From assembly GCF_011193355.1 (NCBI RefSeq), contig NZ_CP049780.1:445686-509685 (forward strand): a DNA stretch of 64,000 bases. Direction: 5' to 3'. A program made the position numbers and the translations under genes. The stretch is from Streptomyces sp. JB150. GTDB taxonomy: Bacteria > Actinomycetota > Actinomycetes > Streptomycetales > Streptomycetaceae. This document shows, in pieces, positions 35,330 through 43,349 of this stretch; within the stretch, counting starts at the first letter, position 1; every line of letters starts with the position of its first letter. The notes under the pieces were generated by a model. The model saw only the letters and a list, made by a program, of their open reading frames with translations. It was not told where the DNA came from and searched no databases.

Positions 35330-35365
35330 GTCCGTGCTCCTCCCGATTCGTGGTGCGCGGTCAGC

Positions 35366-36256
35366 CTAGCGATCGGGTCCCGCGGCGGACAGGCCACGCG
35401 TGAGGGACCTTTCCGGCGAGGCGGTGGCCAGGAAGGCGGCGACCCGGTCCGTGAACCACTGCGGGTCGTCCAGCCACGGGTAGTGCCCGGCCCCGGGCTG
35501 CACCACGCACCGGGCGTGCGGCAGGACGGCGGCGGCGCGGCGGGCCAGGTCGGGGCTCGGCCCGCCGTCGAGTTCCCCGGCGAGGACCAGGACGGGCGCG
35601 GTGAGGCGGGCGAGGGCGGCGCGGGTCGCGGGCGGGTCGTAGGCGCCGGCGGAGCCGTAGACGCCGGCGGCCTCCTCGTTGGTCTCCGCCTCCTCGCGGG
35701 CGGCGTGCGCGGCGGCGGTGGCGTCCCAGCGGCCGTAGAAGAAGGGCAGGAGCGCGTCGTCGAACTCGTGCTCGCCGGCGAGCCAGGCGCGCAGGACCGG
35801 GAAGGCCTCGGCGAACCACGGCTCGTGCGCCCGCAGCCGGGCCGCCGCCAGCCGGTCCCCGGCCGTCGCGGGCATGCCCAGCGCCCACGGTGTGGCGGTG
35901 ACGAGCACCAGCCGCGCGACCCGCTCGGGGTACCGGGCGGCGTACAGCAGCGCCAGGCTGCCGCCCGCCGAGTGTCCGAGCAGGTCCATCCGCTCCAGGC
36001 CCAGCTCCCGGCGCAGCGCCTCCACGTCGTCGACCAGCCGGTCGCAGCGGTAGGACGCCGGGTCCGCGGGCACCTCGGACTCGCCCGTGCCGCGCTGGTC
36101 CGGCAGCACCAGCCGCCGGTGCCGGCCGAGCCCGCCCAGGTCGCCGAGGTAGGAGGAGGCGCGCATGGGCCCGCCGGGGAGGACGACGAGCGGGTCGCCC
36201 GCGCCGCGCAGGTGGTAGGCGAGGCGGGTTCCGTCGGGGGCGGTGAAGGCAGGCAT
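35366..36256 (-). CDS. Alpha/beta-hydrolase, proline-iminopeptidase-like
   Basis: A 296-residue cytoplasmic protein; I use ATG 36256 (MPAFTAPDGTRLAYHLRGAG) rather than the longer frame. It has an oxyanion region LVVLPGGPMRASSYLG (~28), VLPDQRGTGESEVPAD (~57), nucleophile elbow LLGHSAGGSLALLYAARYP (~94), a catalytic Asp in VLVLAGELDGGPSPDLA, and the His in GAGHYPWLDD. The pattern LPGGPMRASSYL and DQRGTGES is typical of the prolyl-aminopeptidase/haloperoxidase branch. The substrate is unknown: peptides, esters or lactones are all possible. It is divergent from the PaaK gene. Confidence 0.87.
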   Translation of the reverse strand: MPAFTAPDGTRLAYHLRGAGDPLVVLPGGPMRASSYLGDLGGLGRHRRLVLPDQRGTGESEVPADPASYRCDRLVDDVEALRRELGLERMDLLGHSAGGSLALLYAARYPERVARLVLVTATPWALGMPATAGDRLAAARLRAHEPWFAEAFPVLRAWLAGEHEFDDALLPFFYGRWDATAAAHAAREEAETNEEAAGVYGSAGAYDPPATRAALARLTAPVLVLAGELDGGPSPDLARRAAAVLPHARCVVQPGAGHYPWLDDPQWFTDRVAAFLATASPERSLTRGLSAAGPDR

Positions 36257-36393
36257 GGCGCGATGATCGACGCGGGGCGTGCCCGGCCGCAAGGCGATTG
36301 GCGCGAGGGCCGCACCGGCCGCGGCGGGCCGAGAAAGTGCGGGCCGGCCTCTTGCGCCGGTGCCGTGGGGCTGGATTACTGATCTTCACACCT

Positions 36394-36411
36394 CGACCGA
36401 ATGATCGGTCG
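36394..36411. promoter_or_regulatory. TetR-type operator CGACCGA-N4-TCGGTCG upstream of the CoA-ligase gene
   Basis: Perfect 7-bp arms around ATGA, 36 bp before the ATG at 36447. The form ACCGA-N4-TCGGT is typical of TetR-family repressors of fatty-acid and phenylacetate genes. No TetR gene is adjacent, so the regulator would act in trans. Confidence 0.55.
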
Positions 36412-36446
36412 CCCGGATTCGTGCGGTTGGTGAGGGAGTGGTCCGC

Positions 36447-37742
36447 ATGGCGGAAGCGACGGAGTGGCTGGACGCGGGGGAACGGCTCGATCCGGAAGGG
36501 CTGCGGGCGCTGCAGCTGGAGCGGCTGCGGGCCTCGCTGCGGCACGCGTACGCGAACGTGCCGTTCTACCGGGAGTCCTTCGACAAGGCCGGCGTCCACC
36601 CGGACGACTGCCGCTCGCTCGCCGATCTGGCCCGGTTCCCGTTCACCACCAAGGCGGACCTGCGGGAGAACTACCCGTACGGGATGTTCGCCGTGCCGCA
36701 GGACCGGATCCGCCGCATCCACGCCTCCAGCGGCACCACGGGGCGGCCGACGGTGGTCGGGTACACCGAGCGCGACCTGTCCATGTGGGCGGACATGGTG
36801 GCGCGTTCGATCCGCGCGGCGGGCGGCCGGCCGGGCGACCGGGTGCACGTGGCGTACGGGTACGGCCTGTTCACCGGCGGCCTCGGCGCGCACTACGGCG
36901 CCGAACGGCTCGGCTGTACGGTCATCCCCGCGTCCGGCGGCATGACCGCCCGCCAGGTGCAGCTGATCCAGGACCTGAAGCCGCACGTCATCATGGTCAC
37001 CCCGTCGTACATGCTCACGCTGCTGGACGAGTTCGAACGGCAGGGCGTCGACCCGCGCGGGACGTCGCTGCGCGTCGGCGTCTTCGGCGCCGAGCCGTGG
37101 ACGGAGCGGATGCGGCGGGAGATCGAGGAGCGGTTCGCGATCGACGCGGTGGACATCTACGGCCTGTCGGAGGTGATCGGCCCCGGTGTCGCCCAGGAGT
37201 GCGTGGAGACCAAGGACGGACTGCACATCTGGGAGGACCACTTCTATCCCGAGGTGGTGGACCCGGTCACCGGCGAGGTGCTGCCGGACGGTGCGGAGGG
37301 GGAGCTGGTGTTCACCTCGCTCACCAAGGAGGCGATGCCGGTCGTCCGCTACCGCACGCGTGATCTGACCCGGCTGCTGCCGGGCACGGCCCGGGTGTTC
37401 CGGCGGATGCGGAAGATCACCGGCCGCAGTGACGACATGGTGATCCTGCGCGGCGTGAACCTCTTCCCCACGCAGATCGAGGAGATCGTGCTGCGCACCC
37501 CGGGGCTGGCCCCGCACTTCCAGCTGCGTCTCACCCGTGAGGGCCGGCTCGACGCGCTCACCGTCCTGGCCGAGGCCCGCCCCGACGCCGGTCCGGAGGT
37601 CCGCGAGGCCGCCGCCCGTTCCGTCGCGGCGGCCGTGAAGGACGGCATCGGGGTGTCGGTGTCGGTGGAGGTCGTCGAACCGGAGTGCCTGGAGCGGTCG
37701 GTGGGCAAGATCCGCCGCATCGTGGACCTGCGGCCGCGCTGA
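36447..37742 (+). CDS. paaK: Phenylacetate-CoA ligase family enzyme
   Basis: A 431-residue adenylate-forming enzyme, normal PaaK length; ATG 36447 has GAGGGA 9-10 bases upstream. The phosphate-binding loop is HASSGTTGRPTVVGYT (~92-107). Then come IPASGGMTARQVQLIQDL, GVFGAEPWTERMRREIEERF, DIYGLSEVIGPGVAQEC (~230) and GRSDDMVILRGVNLFPTQIE with the hinge and C-terminal Lys/Arg. PaaK activates phenylacetate or related aryl acids to the CoA thioester with ATP. No other paa genes (paaABCDE) are near, so it may serve another aryl acid. A TetR-type operator precedes it. Confidence 0.86.
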   Translation: MAEATEWLDAGERLDPEGLRALQLERLRASLRHAYANVPFYRESFDKAGVHPDDCRSLADLARFPFTTKADLRENYPYGMFAVPQDRIRRIHASSGTTGRPTVVGYTERDLSMWADMVARSIRAAGGRPGDRVHVAYGYGLFTGGLGAHYGAERLGCTVIPASGGMTARQVQLIQDLKPHVIMVTPSYMLTLLDEFERQGVDPRGTSLRVGVFGAEPWTERMRREIEERFAIDAVDIYGLSEVIGPGVAQECVETKDGLHIWEDHFYPEVVDPVTGEVLPDGAEGELVFTSLTKEAMPVVRYRTRDLTRLLPGTARVFRRMRKITGRSDDMVILRGVNLFPTQIEEIVLRTPGLAPHFQLRLTREGRLDALTVLAEARPDAGPEVREAAARSVAAAVKDGIGVSVSVEVVEPECLERSVGKIRRIVDLRPR

Positions 37743-37824
37743 GGGGGCGGGCCCGGCGGGGCGTCGGGCACCGTTCGCAGGGTGCCGCTCGCGGGACGTC
37801 CGTGCCGGCAGCGGTCGCGGGGTG

Positions 37825-39153
37825 TCAGTCGCGGTGGCGGTCGCGGCGCGGCGTGCCGCGCAAGGAGGCCAGGACAAGGCGGCCGTAGCGGGTGGTGAGG
37901 GCCGCGGCCGTGGCGGCGAGGGCGGCGGCGAGGGCGATGAGGAGGTGCCACGGGTTCTCGTCGCCCAGGACCTGGAGGACGGAGAGAGCGGTGCCCAGGG
38001 GGAGGCCGAGGACGGTGAGCACGCCGAGGGCCCCCGCGATCTGCCGGCTCTCGCGGGTCTGGACGATCCGGCTGTAGTCGGCGGCCTCGGCCAGGATGTC
38101 CGTGAACAGCTCGGGCAGCCGGTGCTGGGCCTGGAAGGCGCGCAGCAGTCCGTCGGCGGGGCCGTGCACGGTCTGGTGGCGACGCCAGTGGGCGCTGCGG
38201 AAGACCGCGATGTTCCGCTCCAGGGCGGACACGCGCCGGGCCAGGCCCGGAGTGGTGTCGAAGACCGTGGACAGCTCGTCGGCGAGCGCGTCGAGGTGGT
38301 CGCGCTGGACCATGCCGAGCAGGAGCGCGTCCAGGTACACCGCGCGGGCCTGGACCGCCGCGAACTCGTAGAAGTCGCCGGGGCCCTGGTCGGGCCGGTG
38401 GCCGAGGAACGCGGTGCCGTGCCGGCAGACCAGGGCGCTCCAGTCGGCGGAGATGCGGATCGCCTCGGCCGACACCGCGTCGACGCGTTCGGGTGTCGAG
38501 GGGTTGTCCGCCTCGGCGGCCCGCCACGCCAGGGCGCGCAGCCGGCGGTCGGCGCCGGCGGGCAGCCGCCCGTCGGCGTCCCGCAGGACGGCGGAGTGCG
38601 CGGCGCCGGGGCTGAGGAAGGCCACCGTGTACGGCCGGGCCAGCGCGAACGGCGCACGGGGCGGCGCGGTGTCGGCGACGCCGTGGAACAGCGCGGCCGG
38701 GTCGAGCGCGCCGGTCAGCGGGTCGGGTCCCGCACCCGCTCGGTGCCCGATCGCCCGCAGCACCGCGAGCAGCGGGACGCCCCGTACGGTGAAGTGCAGG
38801 ATGCCGAGCGCCTGCCGGGGCTCCCTGGGCGTCGCCACCCGCAGCAGTTCCATGCCCTCCAGTTCCAGCGGGCCCTGGGTGACGGACGCTCCGCGGTGCC
38901 AGCGTCGCCCGTACAGGGCCCGCGCGGCCGCGGGCGCGTAGTACCGGCCCCGGCGTCCGGCGTCCCACGGCCGCTGTTCGGGGCCGAACGGCAGCGGTCC
39001 CCGCTGCCAGTCCGGGCCCGCGTTCGGGTCGGCGTCCGGGTGCGCGTCCGGGTCCGCGTCGAGCAGCACCGGGCGTACCACCGAGACCGCCTGCCGCGCT
39101 CCCGGCGGCTCGTCCAGGCCGTCGCCCGGTATGCCGCGCGGTCCGTCGCTCAA
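37825..39153 (-). CDS. Membrane-associated hypothetical protein coupled to an acyl-CoA synthetase
   Basis: A 442-residue protein with no assignable family. The N-terminal two thirds are soluble, with RPYTVAFLSPGAAHSAVLRD and GTAFLGHRPDQGPGDFYEFA. A helical stretch (NIAVFRSAHWRRHQTVHGPA) leads to two C-terminal TM helices (IAGALGVLTVLGLPLGTALS and LLIALAAALAATAAAL). The layout with two terminal TMs resembles CorA-like or RMD1/sif2-type proteins, but motifs are lacking. The TTG at 39153 overlaps the stop of the upstream synthetase (TTGA), so translational coupling is likely; a later GTG at 39081 is an alternative start. Confidence 0.65.
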   Translation of the reverse strand: MSDGPRGIPGDGLDEPPGARQAVSVVRPVLLDADPDAHPDADPNAGPDWQRGPLPFGPEQRPWDAGRRGRYYAPAAARALYGRRWHRGASVTQGPLELEGMELLRVATPREPRQALGILHFTVRGVPLLAVLRAIGHRAGAGPDPLTGALDPAALFHGVADTAPPRAPFALARPYTVAFLSPGAAHSAVLRDADGRLPAGADRRLRALAWRAAEADNPSTPERVDAVSAEAIRISADWSALVCRHGTAFLGHRPDQGPGDFYEFAAVQARAVYLDALLLGMVQRDHLDALADELSTVFDTTPGLARRVSALERNIAVFRSAHWRRHQTVHGPADGLLRAFQAQHRLPELFTDILAEAADYSRIVQTRESRQIAGALGVLTVLGLPLGTALSVLQVLGDENPWHLLIALAAALAATAAALTTRYGRLVLASLRGTPRRDRHRD

Positions 39154-40640
39154 CCGCGGTCCCGCAGCTCGCGTTTGAGGATCTTGCCGCTCGCGTTGCG
39201 GGGCAGGCTGTCGACGAACACCACGCGCTTGGGTGCCTTGAACGGCGTGAGGCGTTCGCGTGCGTGGGCGATCAGCTCCGCCTCGGTGACCTCGCCGCGC
39301 GGGACGACGAACGCGGTGATCACCTCGATCCACGTGTCGTGGGGCAGCCCGACGACGGCCGCCTCGGCGACGGCCTCGTGGGTGTAGAGGGCGTCCTCGA
39401 CCTGGCGTGAGGCGACCAGGACGCCACCGGAGTTGATGACGTCCTTCACGCGGTCGACGATGGTGAAGTAGCCGTCCGCGTCGCGGACCGCGAGATCGCC
39501 GGAGCGGAACCAGCCGTCGCGGAAGGCCTCGGCGGTCTCCTCGGGCTTGTCCCAGTAGCCCTCGCACAACTGCGGGGAGCGGTAGACGATCTCGCCGGGT
39601 GTGCCGTCGGGCACGTCCTTGCCGTCCTCGTCGACGACGCGGGCGTCGACGAACAGCACGGGCCGGCCGCAGGAGTCGAGACGGCCGTCGTGCTCGTCGG
39701 GGCCGAGGACGGTGGCCAGGGGGCCGATCTCGCTCTGGCCGAAGCAGTTGTAGAAGGCGAGGCCGGGCAGTCGTTCGCGCAGGCGTTCCAGGACCGGGAC
39801 CGGCATGACCGACGCCCCGTAGTAGGCCTTGCGCAGCCCGCCGAGGTCGCGGGTCGCGAAGTCGGGGCGGCCCGCGAGGCCGATCCACACGGTGGGCGGG
39901 GCGAACAGGCTGTCCACCCGTCCGGTCTCGATCAAATCGAACAGCCGGTCGCCGTCCGGCCCGTCGAGGACGATGTTCGTCGCGCCGACCGCGAGATACG
40001 GCAGCAGGAAGACGTGCATCTGCGCCGAGTGGTAGAGCGGCAGCGCGTGCGCGGGGCGGTCCCCGGCGCTCAGGTCGAGGGCGGTGATGGCGCTCAGGTA
40101 CTCGTGCACCAGCGCCCGGTGGGTCATCATCGCGCCCTTCGGCTGGGCCGTGGTGTCGGAGGTGTAGAGCAGCTGCACCAGGTCCTCGGCGCGTGCCTCG
40201 GGGCCGTCGTACGGCGGGGCGGCGGCGAGCAGGTCCAGCAGCGAGCCGTCGGCGTCGCGCAGGGGCAGCGCCGGGGTGCCCTCGGGCAGCCGGCCGGCCA
40301 GGCCGGGGTCGGCGAGGACGAGGGAGCTGCCGGACTGGCGGACGAGGTAGGCCAGGTCGTCGCCGGTGAGGTGCTGGTTGACGGGCACGTGCACCAGGCC
40401 GGCGCGGGCGCAGGCGAGGAAGCCGATGAGGTAGGCGTCGGAGTTGTGGCCGTAGGCGCCGACGCGGTCGCCGGGGGCGAGGCCCCGGTCCAGGAGGACG
40501 CTCGCGGCGCGGGAGACGGCGTCGTCCAGTTCCTCGTACGTCCACCGGCGGTCGCGGTACTCCAGCGCGACGCGGGCGGGGGTGCGGCGGGCGCTGCGCC
40601 GCAGCACCCCGTCGACCGTGCTGCCGTGTCCGGTCCTCAT
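39150..40640 (-). CDS. Acyl-CoA synthetase (AMP-dependent synthetase/ligase family)
   Basis: A 496-residue ANL-family enzyme. Motifs: P-loop VQLLYTSDTTAQPKGAMMTH (~164-183), A5-type YNCFGQSEIGPLATVLG, A7 WFRSGDLAVRDADGYFTIVD, A8 RVKDVINSGGVLVASRQVED and the C-terminal catalytic-Lys motif NASGKILKRELR. It should activate a carboxylic acid, probably a fatty acid, as its CoA thioester. The P-loop is odd: consensus YTSGTTGxPKG has two glycines replaced (Gly to Asp and Gly to Ala), which may lower or alter ATP binding. The downstream membrane protein overlaps its stop codon, and it is divergent from the penicillin-acylase-type gene. Confidence 0.9.
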   Translation of the reverse strand: MRTGHGSTVDGVLRRSARRTPARVALEYRDRRWTYEELDDAVSRAASVLLDRGLAPGDRVGAYGHNSDAYLIGFLACARAGLVHVPVNQHLTGDDLAYLVRQSGSSLVLADPGLAGRLPEGTPALPLRDADGSLLDLLAAAPPYDGPEARAEDLVQLLYTSDTTAQPKGAMMTHRALVHEYLSAITALDLSAGDRPAHALPLYHSAQMHVFLLPYLAVGATNIVLDGPDGDRLFDLIETGRVDSLFAPPTVWIGLAGRPDFATRDLGGLRKAYYGASVMPVPVLERLRERLPGLAFYNCFGQSEIGPLATVLGPDEHDGRLDSCGRPVLFVDARVVDEDGKDVPDGTPGEIVYRSPQLCEGYWDKPEETAEAFRDGWFRSGDLAVRDADGYFTIVDRVKDVINSGGVLVASRQVEDALYTHEAVAEAAVVGLPHDTWIEVITAFVVPRGEVTEAELIAHARERLTPFKAPKRVVFVDSLPRNASGKILKRELRDRG

Positions 40641-40776
40641 GGCCCCCGATCCTCGATCGCGGGCCGGGGCGGGGTCAAGAGAGCGCGAAGAACGCCGGAC
40701 GCGCCCGGTGCCCCGAGCACATACCCGTTGGTACGCTCAACCGCCCCTTCCCTCCACGGAGTTGTCGGGAGGCTCG

Positions 40777-43230
40777 ATGCGCATCCGCCTGAGACGGCTC
40801 GCGGTCACCGCCGTCGCCCTGTTCACCGCGACGGCCGGTCTGCCCGCGGCCGCCGCCGCGCCCGGCGGCCGGGAGGACCGTCCCGCGCACGGCGGGCTGT
40901 CCGCCGTCATCCGGTACACCGAGTACGGCGTTCCGCACATCGTCGGGCACAGCTGGGCCGGCCTCGGCTTCGGCACCGGCTGGGCGCAGGCCGCCGACCA
41001 GGTGTGCGTCCTCGCCGACGGTTTCCTGACCGTGCGCGGTGAGCGGTCGCGGTACTTCGGGCCGGACGCCGCGCCCGACGGCTCGCTGTCCTCGGCGGCC
41101 ACCAACCTCTCCAGCGACCTGTACTTCCGGGGCGTGCGCGACGCGGGCACGGTCGGGAAGCTGCTCGCCCGGCCCGCCCCGGAGGGGCCGAGCCGGGCGT
41201 CGAAGGAGTTGATGCGGGGTTACGCCGCCGGCTTCAACGCGTGGTTGCGCCAGAACCGGATCACCGATCCGGCGTGCGCGGGCGCCGCGTGGGTGCGGCC
41301 GGTGACGACGCTGGACGTGGCGGCGCGCGCACACGCGCTCGCCGTGCTCGGCGGGCAGGGGCGGGCCGTGGACGGCATCACGGCGGCGCGTCCGCCGGGG
41401 CCGTCCGCAGCCGGGTCCGACGTGGCGTCCGGTTCCGCGTCCGGTTCCGCGTCCGGCGCCGGGGTCCCGGACGCGGAGGACACCGCCCGCGCCGCCCGTG
41501 ACCTGTTCGCCGCGCAGGAGTCCGGCATGGGCTCCAACGCGGTCGCGTTCAGCGGGGCGGTCACCGCGAACGGGCGGGGCCTGCTGCTCGGCAACCCGCA
41601 CTATCCGTGGCAGGGCGGGCGGCAGTTCTGGCAGTCGCAGCAGACCATCCCCGGCCGGCTGAACGTCGCGGGCGGCTCGCTGCTCGGCTCGGCCACCGTC
41701 TCCATCGGGCACAACGCCCACGTGGCGTGGAGCCACACCGTGGCGACCGGCGTCACCCTCAACCTGCACCAGCTCACCCTCGACCCGGCGGACCCGACGG
41801 TCTACCTGGTCGACGGCCGGCCGGAGCGGATGACGAAGCGCACGGTCACCGTCGCCGTACGGGACGGGGCGCCGGTCACCCGCACCCAGTGGTGGACGCG
41901 CTACGGCCCGGTGGCCGGCGGGCTCGGCGGCGGCCTGTCTCTGCCGTGGACCACGACCACGGCGTACGCCCTCCACGACCCCAACGCGGCCAACCTGCGC
42001 GCCTCCGACACCGCACTCGGCTTCAGCACGGCCCGCGGCACGGACGACGTGCTCGACACGCTGCGCGGCACCCAGGGCCTGCCGTGGGTGAACACCATCG
42101 CCGCGGACGCGGCCGGGCACACGCTGTTCACCCAGTCGCAGGTGCTGCCCCGCATCACCGACGACCTCGTCCGGCGGTGCTCCACCGCGCTCGGCAAGGT
42201 CACCTACCCCTCGTCCGGGATGGCGGTCCTGGACGGCTCGCGCGGCGACTGCGCCCTCGGCCGGGACCCCGACGCCGTGCAGGCGGGCATCTTCGGGCCG
42301 GCGCGCATGCCGACGCTGACGGACGCGCCGTACGCGGAGAACTCCAACAACAGCGCCTGGCTGGCCAACGCGGACCGGCCGCTGACCGGGTACGAGCGGG
42401 TCTTCGGCGACATCGGCACCCCGCGCTCGCTGCGCACGCGCGGCGCGCTCGAGGACGTGGCGGCGATGGCGGGCCGCGGGAAGCTGACCGTGCGGGACCT
42501 GCAGCGGCAGCAGTTCGCCAACCGGGTGCCGGCGGGGGACCTGGCCGCGTCCGACGCGGCGCGGGCCTGTGCCGGGCTGCCCGGCGGGACGGCGACGAGC
42601 GGCACGGGCGAGCCGGTGGACGTGCGGGAGGCGTGCGACGTACTGGCCGCCTGGGACCGGACCGTGGACACCGGCAGCCGGGGAGCCCTGCTGTTCGACC
42701 GGTTCTGGCGCAGGCTCACCGCGTCCGTGCCCGCCGACCGGCTGTGGAAGGTGCCGTTCTCGCCGGCCGACCCGGTCCGCACCCCGCACACCCTGGACAC
42801 GGCCGCGCCGGGCTTCGCCACCGCCCTCGCGGACGCGGTCGCCGAGCTGCGGGCGGCGGGCATCCCGCTCGACGCGCCGCTCGGCGCACACCAGTTCGTG
42901 GTGCGCGGCGGTGCGCGCGTCCCCGTGTCCGGCGGCACCGAGTCGCTGGGCGTGTGGAACAAGATCGAGCCGGTGTGGGACCCGGCGCGGGGCGGCTACC
43001 GGGAGGTGACCACGGGCTCCAGCTACCTCCAGGCGGTCGGCTGGGACGGTGGCCGCTGCCCGGTGGCCCGGACCCTGCTGGCGTACTCGCAGTCGTCGAA
43101 CCCGAACTCGCCGCACCACGCCGACCAGACCCGGCTGTTCTCCGGTGAGCGGTGGGTGACCTCGCGGTTCTGCGAGAAGGACATCCTGTCCTCGCCCGCG
43201 CTCAGGATCGTGCGGGTGCGGGAGCGCTGA
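40777..43230 (+). CDS. Secreted penicillin-acylase family N-terminal-nucleophile amidase
   Basis: An 817-residue protein; ATG 40777 has GGGAGG upstream. A Tat/Sec-like signal (RRLAVTAVALFTATAGLPAA) is followed by the alpha chain with GFGTGWAQAADQVCVLADGF. The Ntn precursor cleavage site is MGSNAVAFSG at about 248: the Ser after Gly becomes the N-terminal nucleophile of the beta chain. GNPHYPWQGGRQFWQSQQTI and HNAHVAWSHTVATGVTLNLH follow, then NSNNSAWLANADRPLTGYER. This is the AhlM/aculeacin-acylase branch, which deacylates lipopeptides, acyl-homoserine lactones or penicillins outside the cell. A Ser/Gly/Ala-rich linker (SGSASGSASGAG) sits in the cleaved spacer just before the nucleophile. Confidence 0.93.
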   Translation: MRIRLRRLAVTAVALFTATAGLPAAAAAPGGREDRPAHGGLSAVIRYTEYGVPHIVGHSWAGLGFGTGWAQAADQVCVLADGFLTVRGERSRYFGPDAAPDGSLSSAATNLSSDLYFRGVRDAGTVGKLLARPAPEGPSRASKELMRGYAAGFNAWLRQNRITDPACAGAAWVRPVTTLDVAARAHALAVLGGQGRAVDGITAARPPGPSAAGSDVASGSASGSASGAGVPDAEDTARAARDLFAAQESGMGSNAVAFSGAVTANGRGLLLGNPHYPWQGGRQFWQSQQTIPGRLNVAGGSLLGSATVSIGHNAHVAWSHTVATGVTLNLHQLTLDPADPTVYLVDGRPERMTKRTVTVAVRDGAPVTRTQWWTRYGPVAGGLGGGLSLPWTTTTAYALHDPNAANLRASDTALGFSTARGTDDVLDTLRGTQGLPWVNTIAADAAGHTLFTQSQVLPRITDDLVRRCSTALGKVTYPSSGMAVLDGSRGDCALGRDPDAVQAGIFGPARMPTLTDAPYAENSNNSAWLANADRPLTGYERVFGDIGTPRSLRTRGALEDVAAMAGRGKLTVRDLQRQQFANRVPAGDLAASDAARACAGLPGGTATSGTGEPVDVREACDVLAAWDRTVDTGSRGALLFDRFWRRLTASVPADRLWKVPFSPADPVRTPHTLDTAAPGFATALADAVAELRAAGIPLDAPLGAHQFVVRGGARVPVSGGTESLGVWNKIEPVWDPARGGYREVTTGSSYLQAVGWDGGRCPVARTLLAYSQSSNPNSPHHADQTRLFSGERWVTSRFCEKDILSSPALRIVRVRER

Positions 43231-43349
43231 ACGGCCCGCCGGGGTTCCGGCCGGACGCGTCCGGCGAGGACCTTGGCGGGGATGGACGGCAGCCGTCCGC
43301 CGGACAGGCTGTCGAGTGCGTCCGGCCGACCACGCGCGGGAGGAACGCG

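Noticed and set aside
35361..38657. A 1098-residue minus-strand frame spanning three genes
   Set aside because: It reads through the alpha/beta-hydrolase and the PaaK gene in the wrong frame. No protein signature survives across it.
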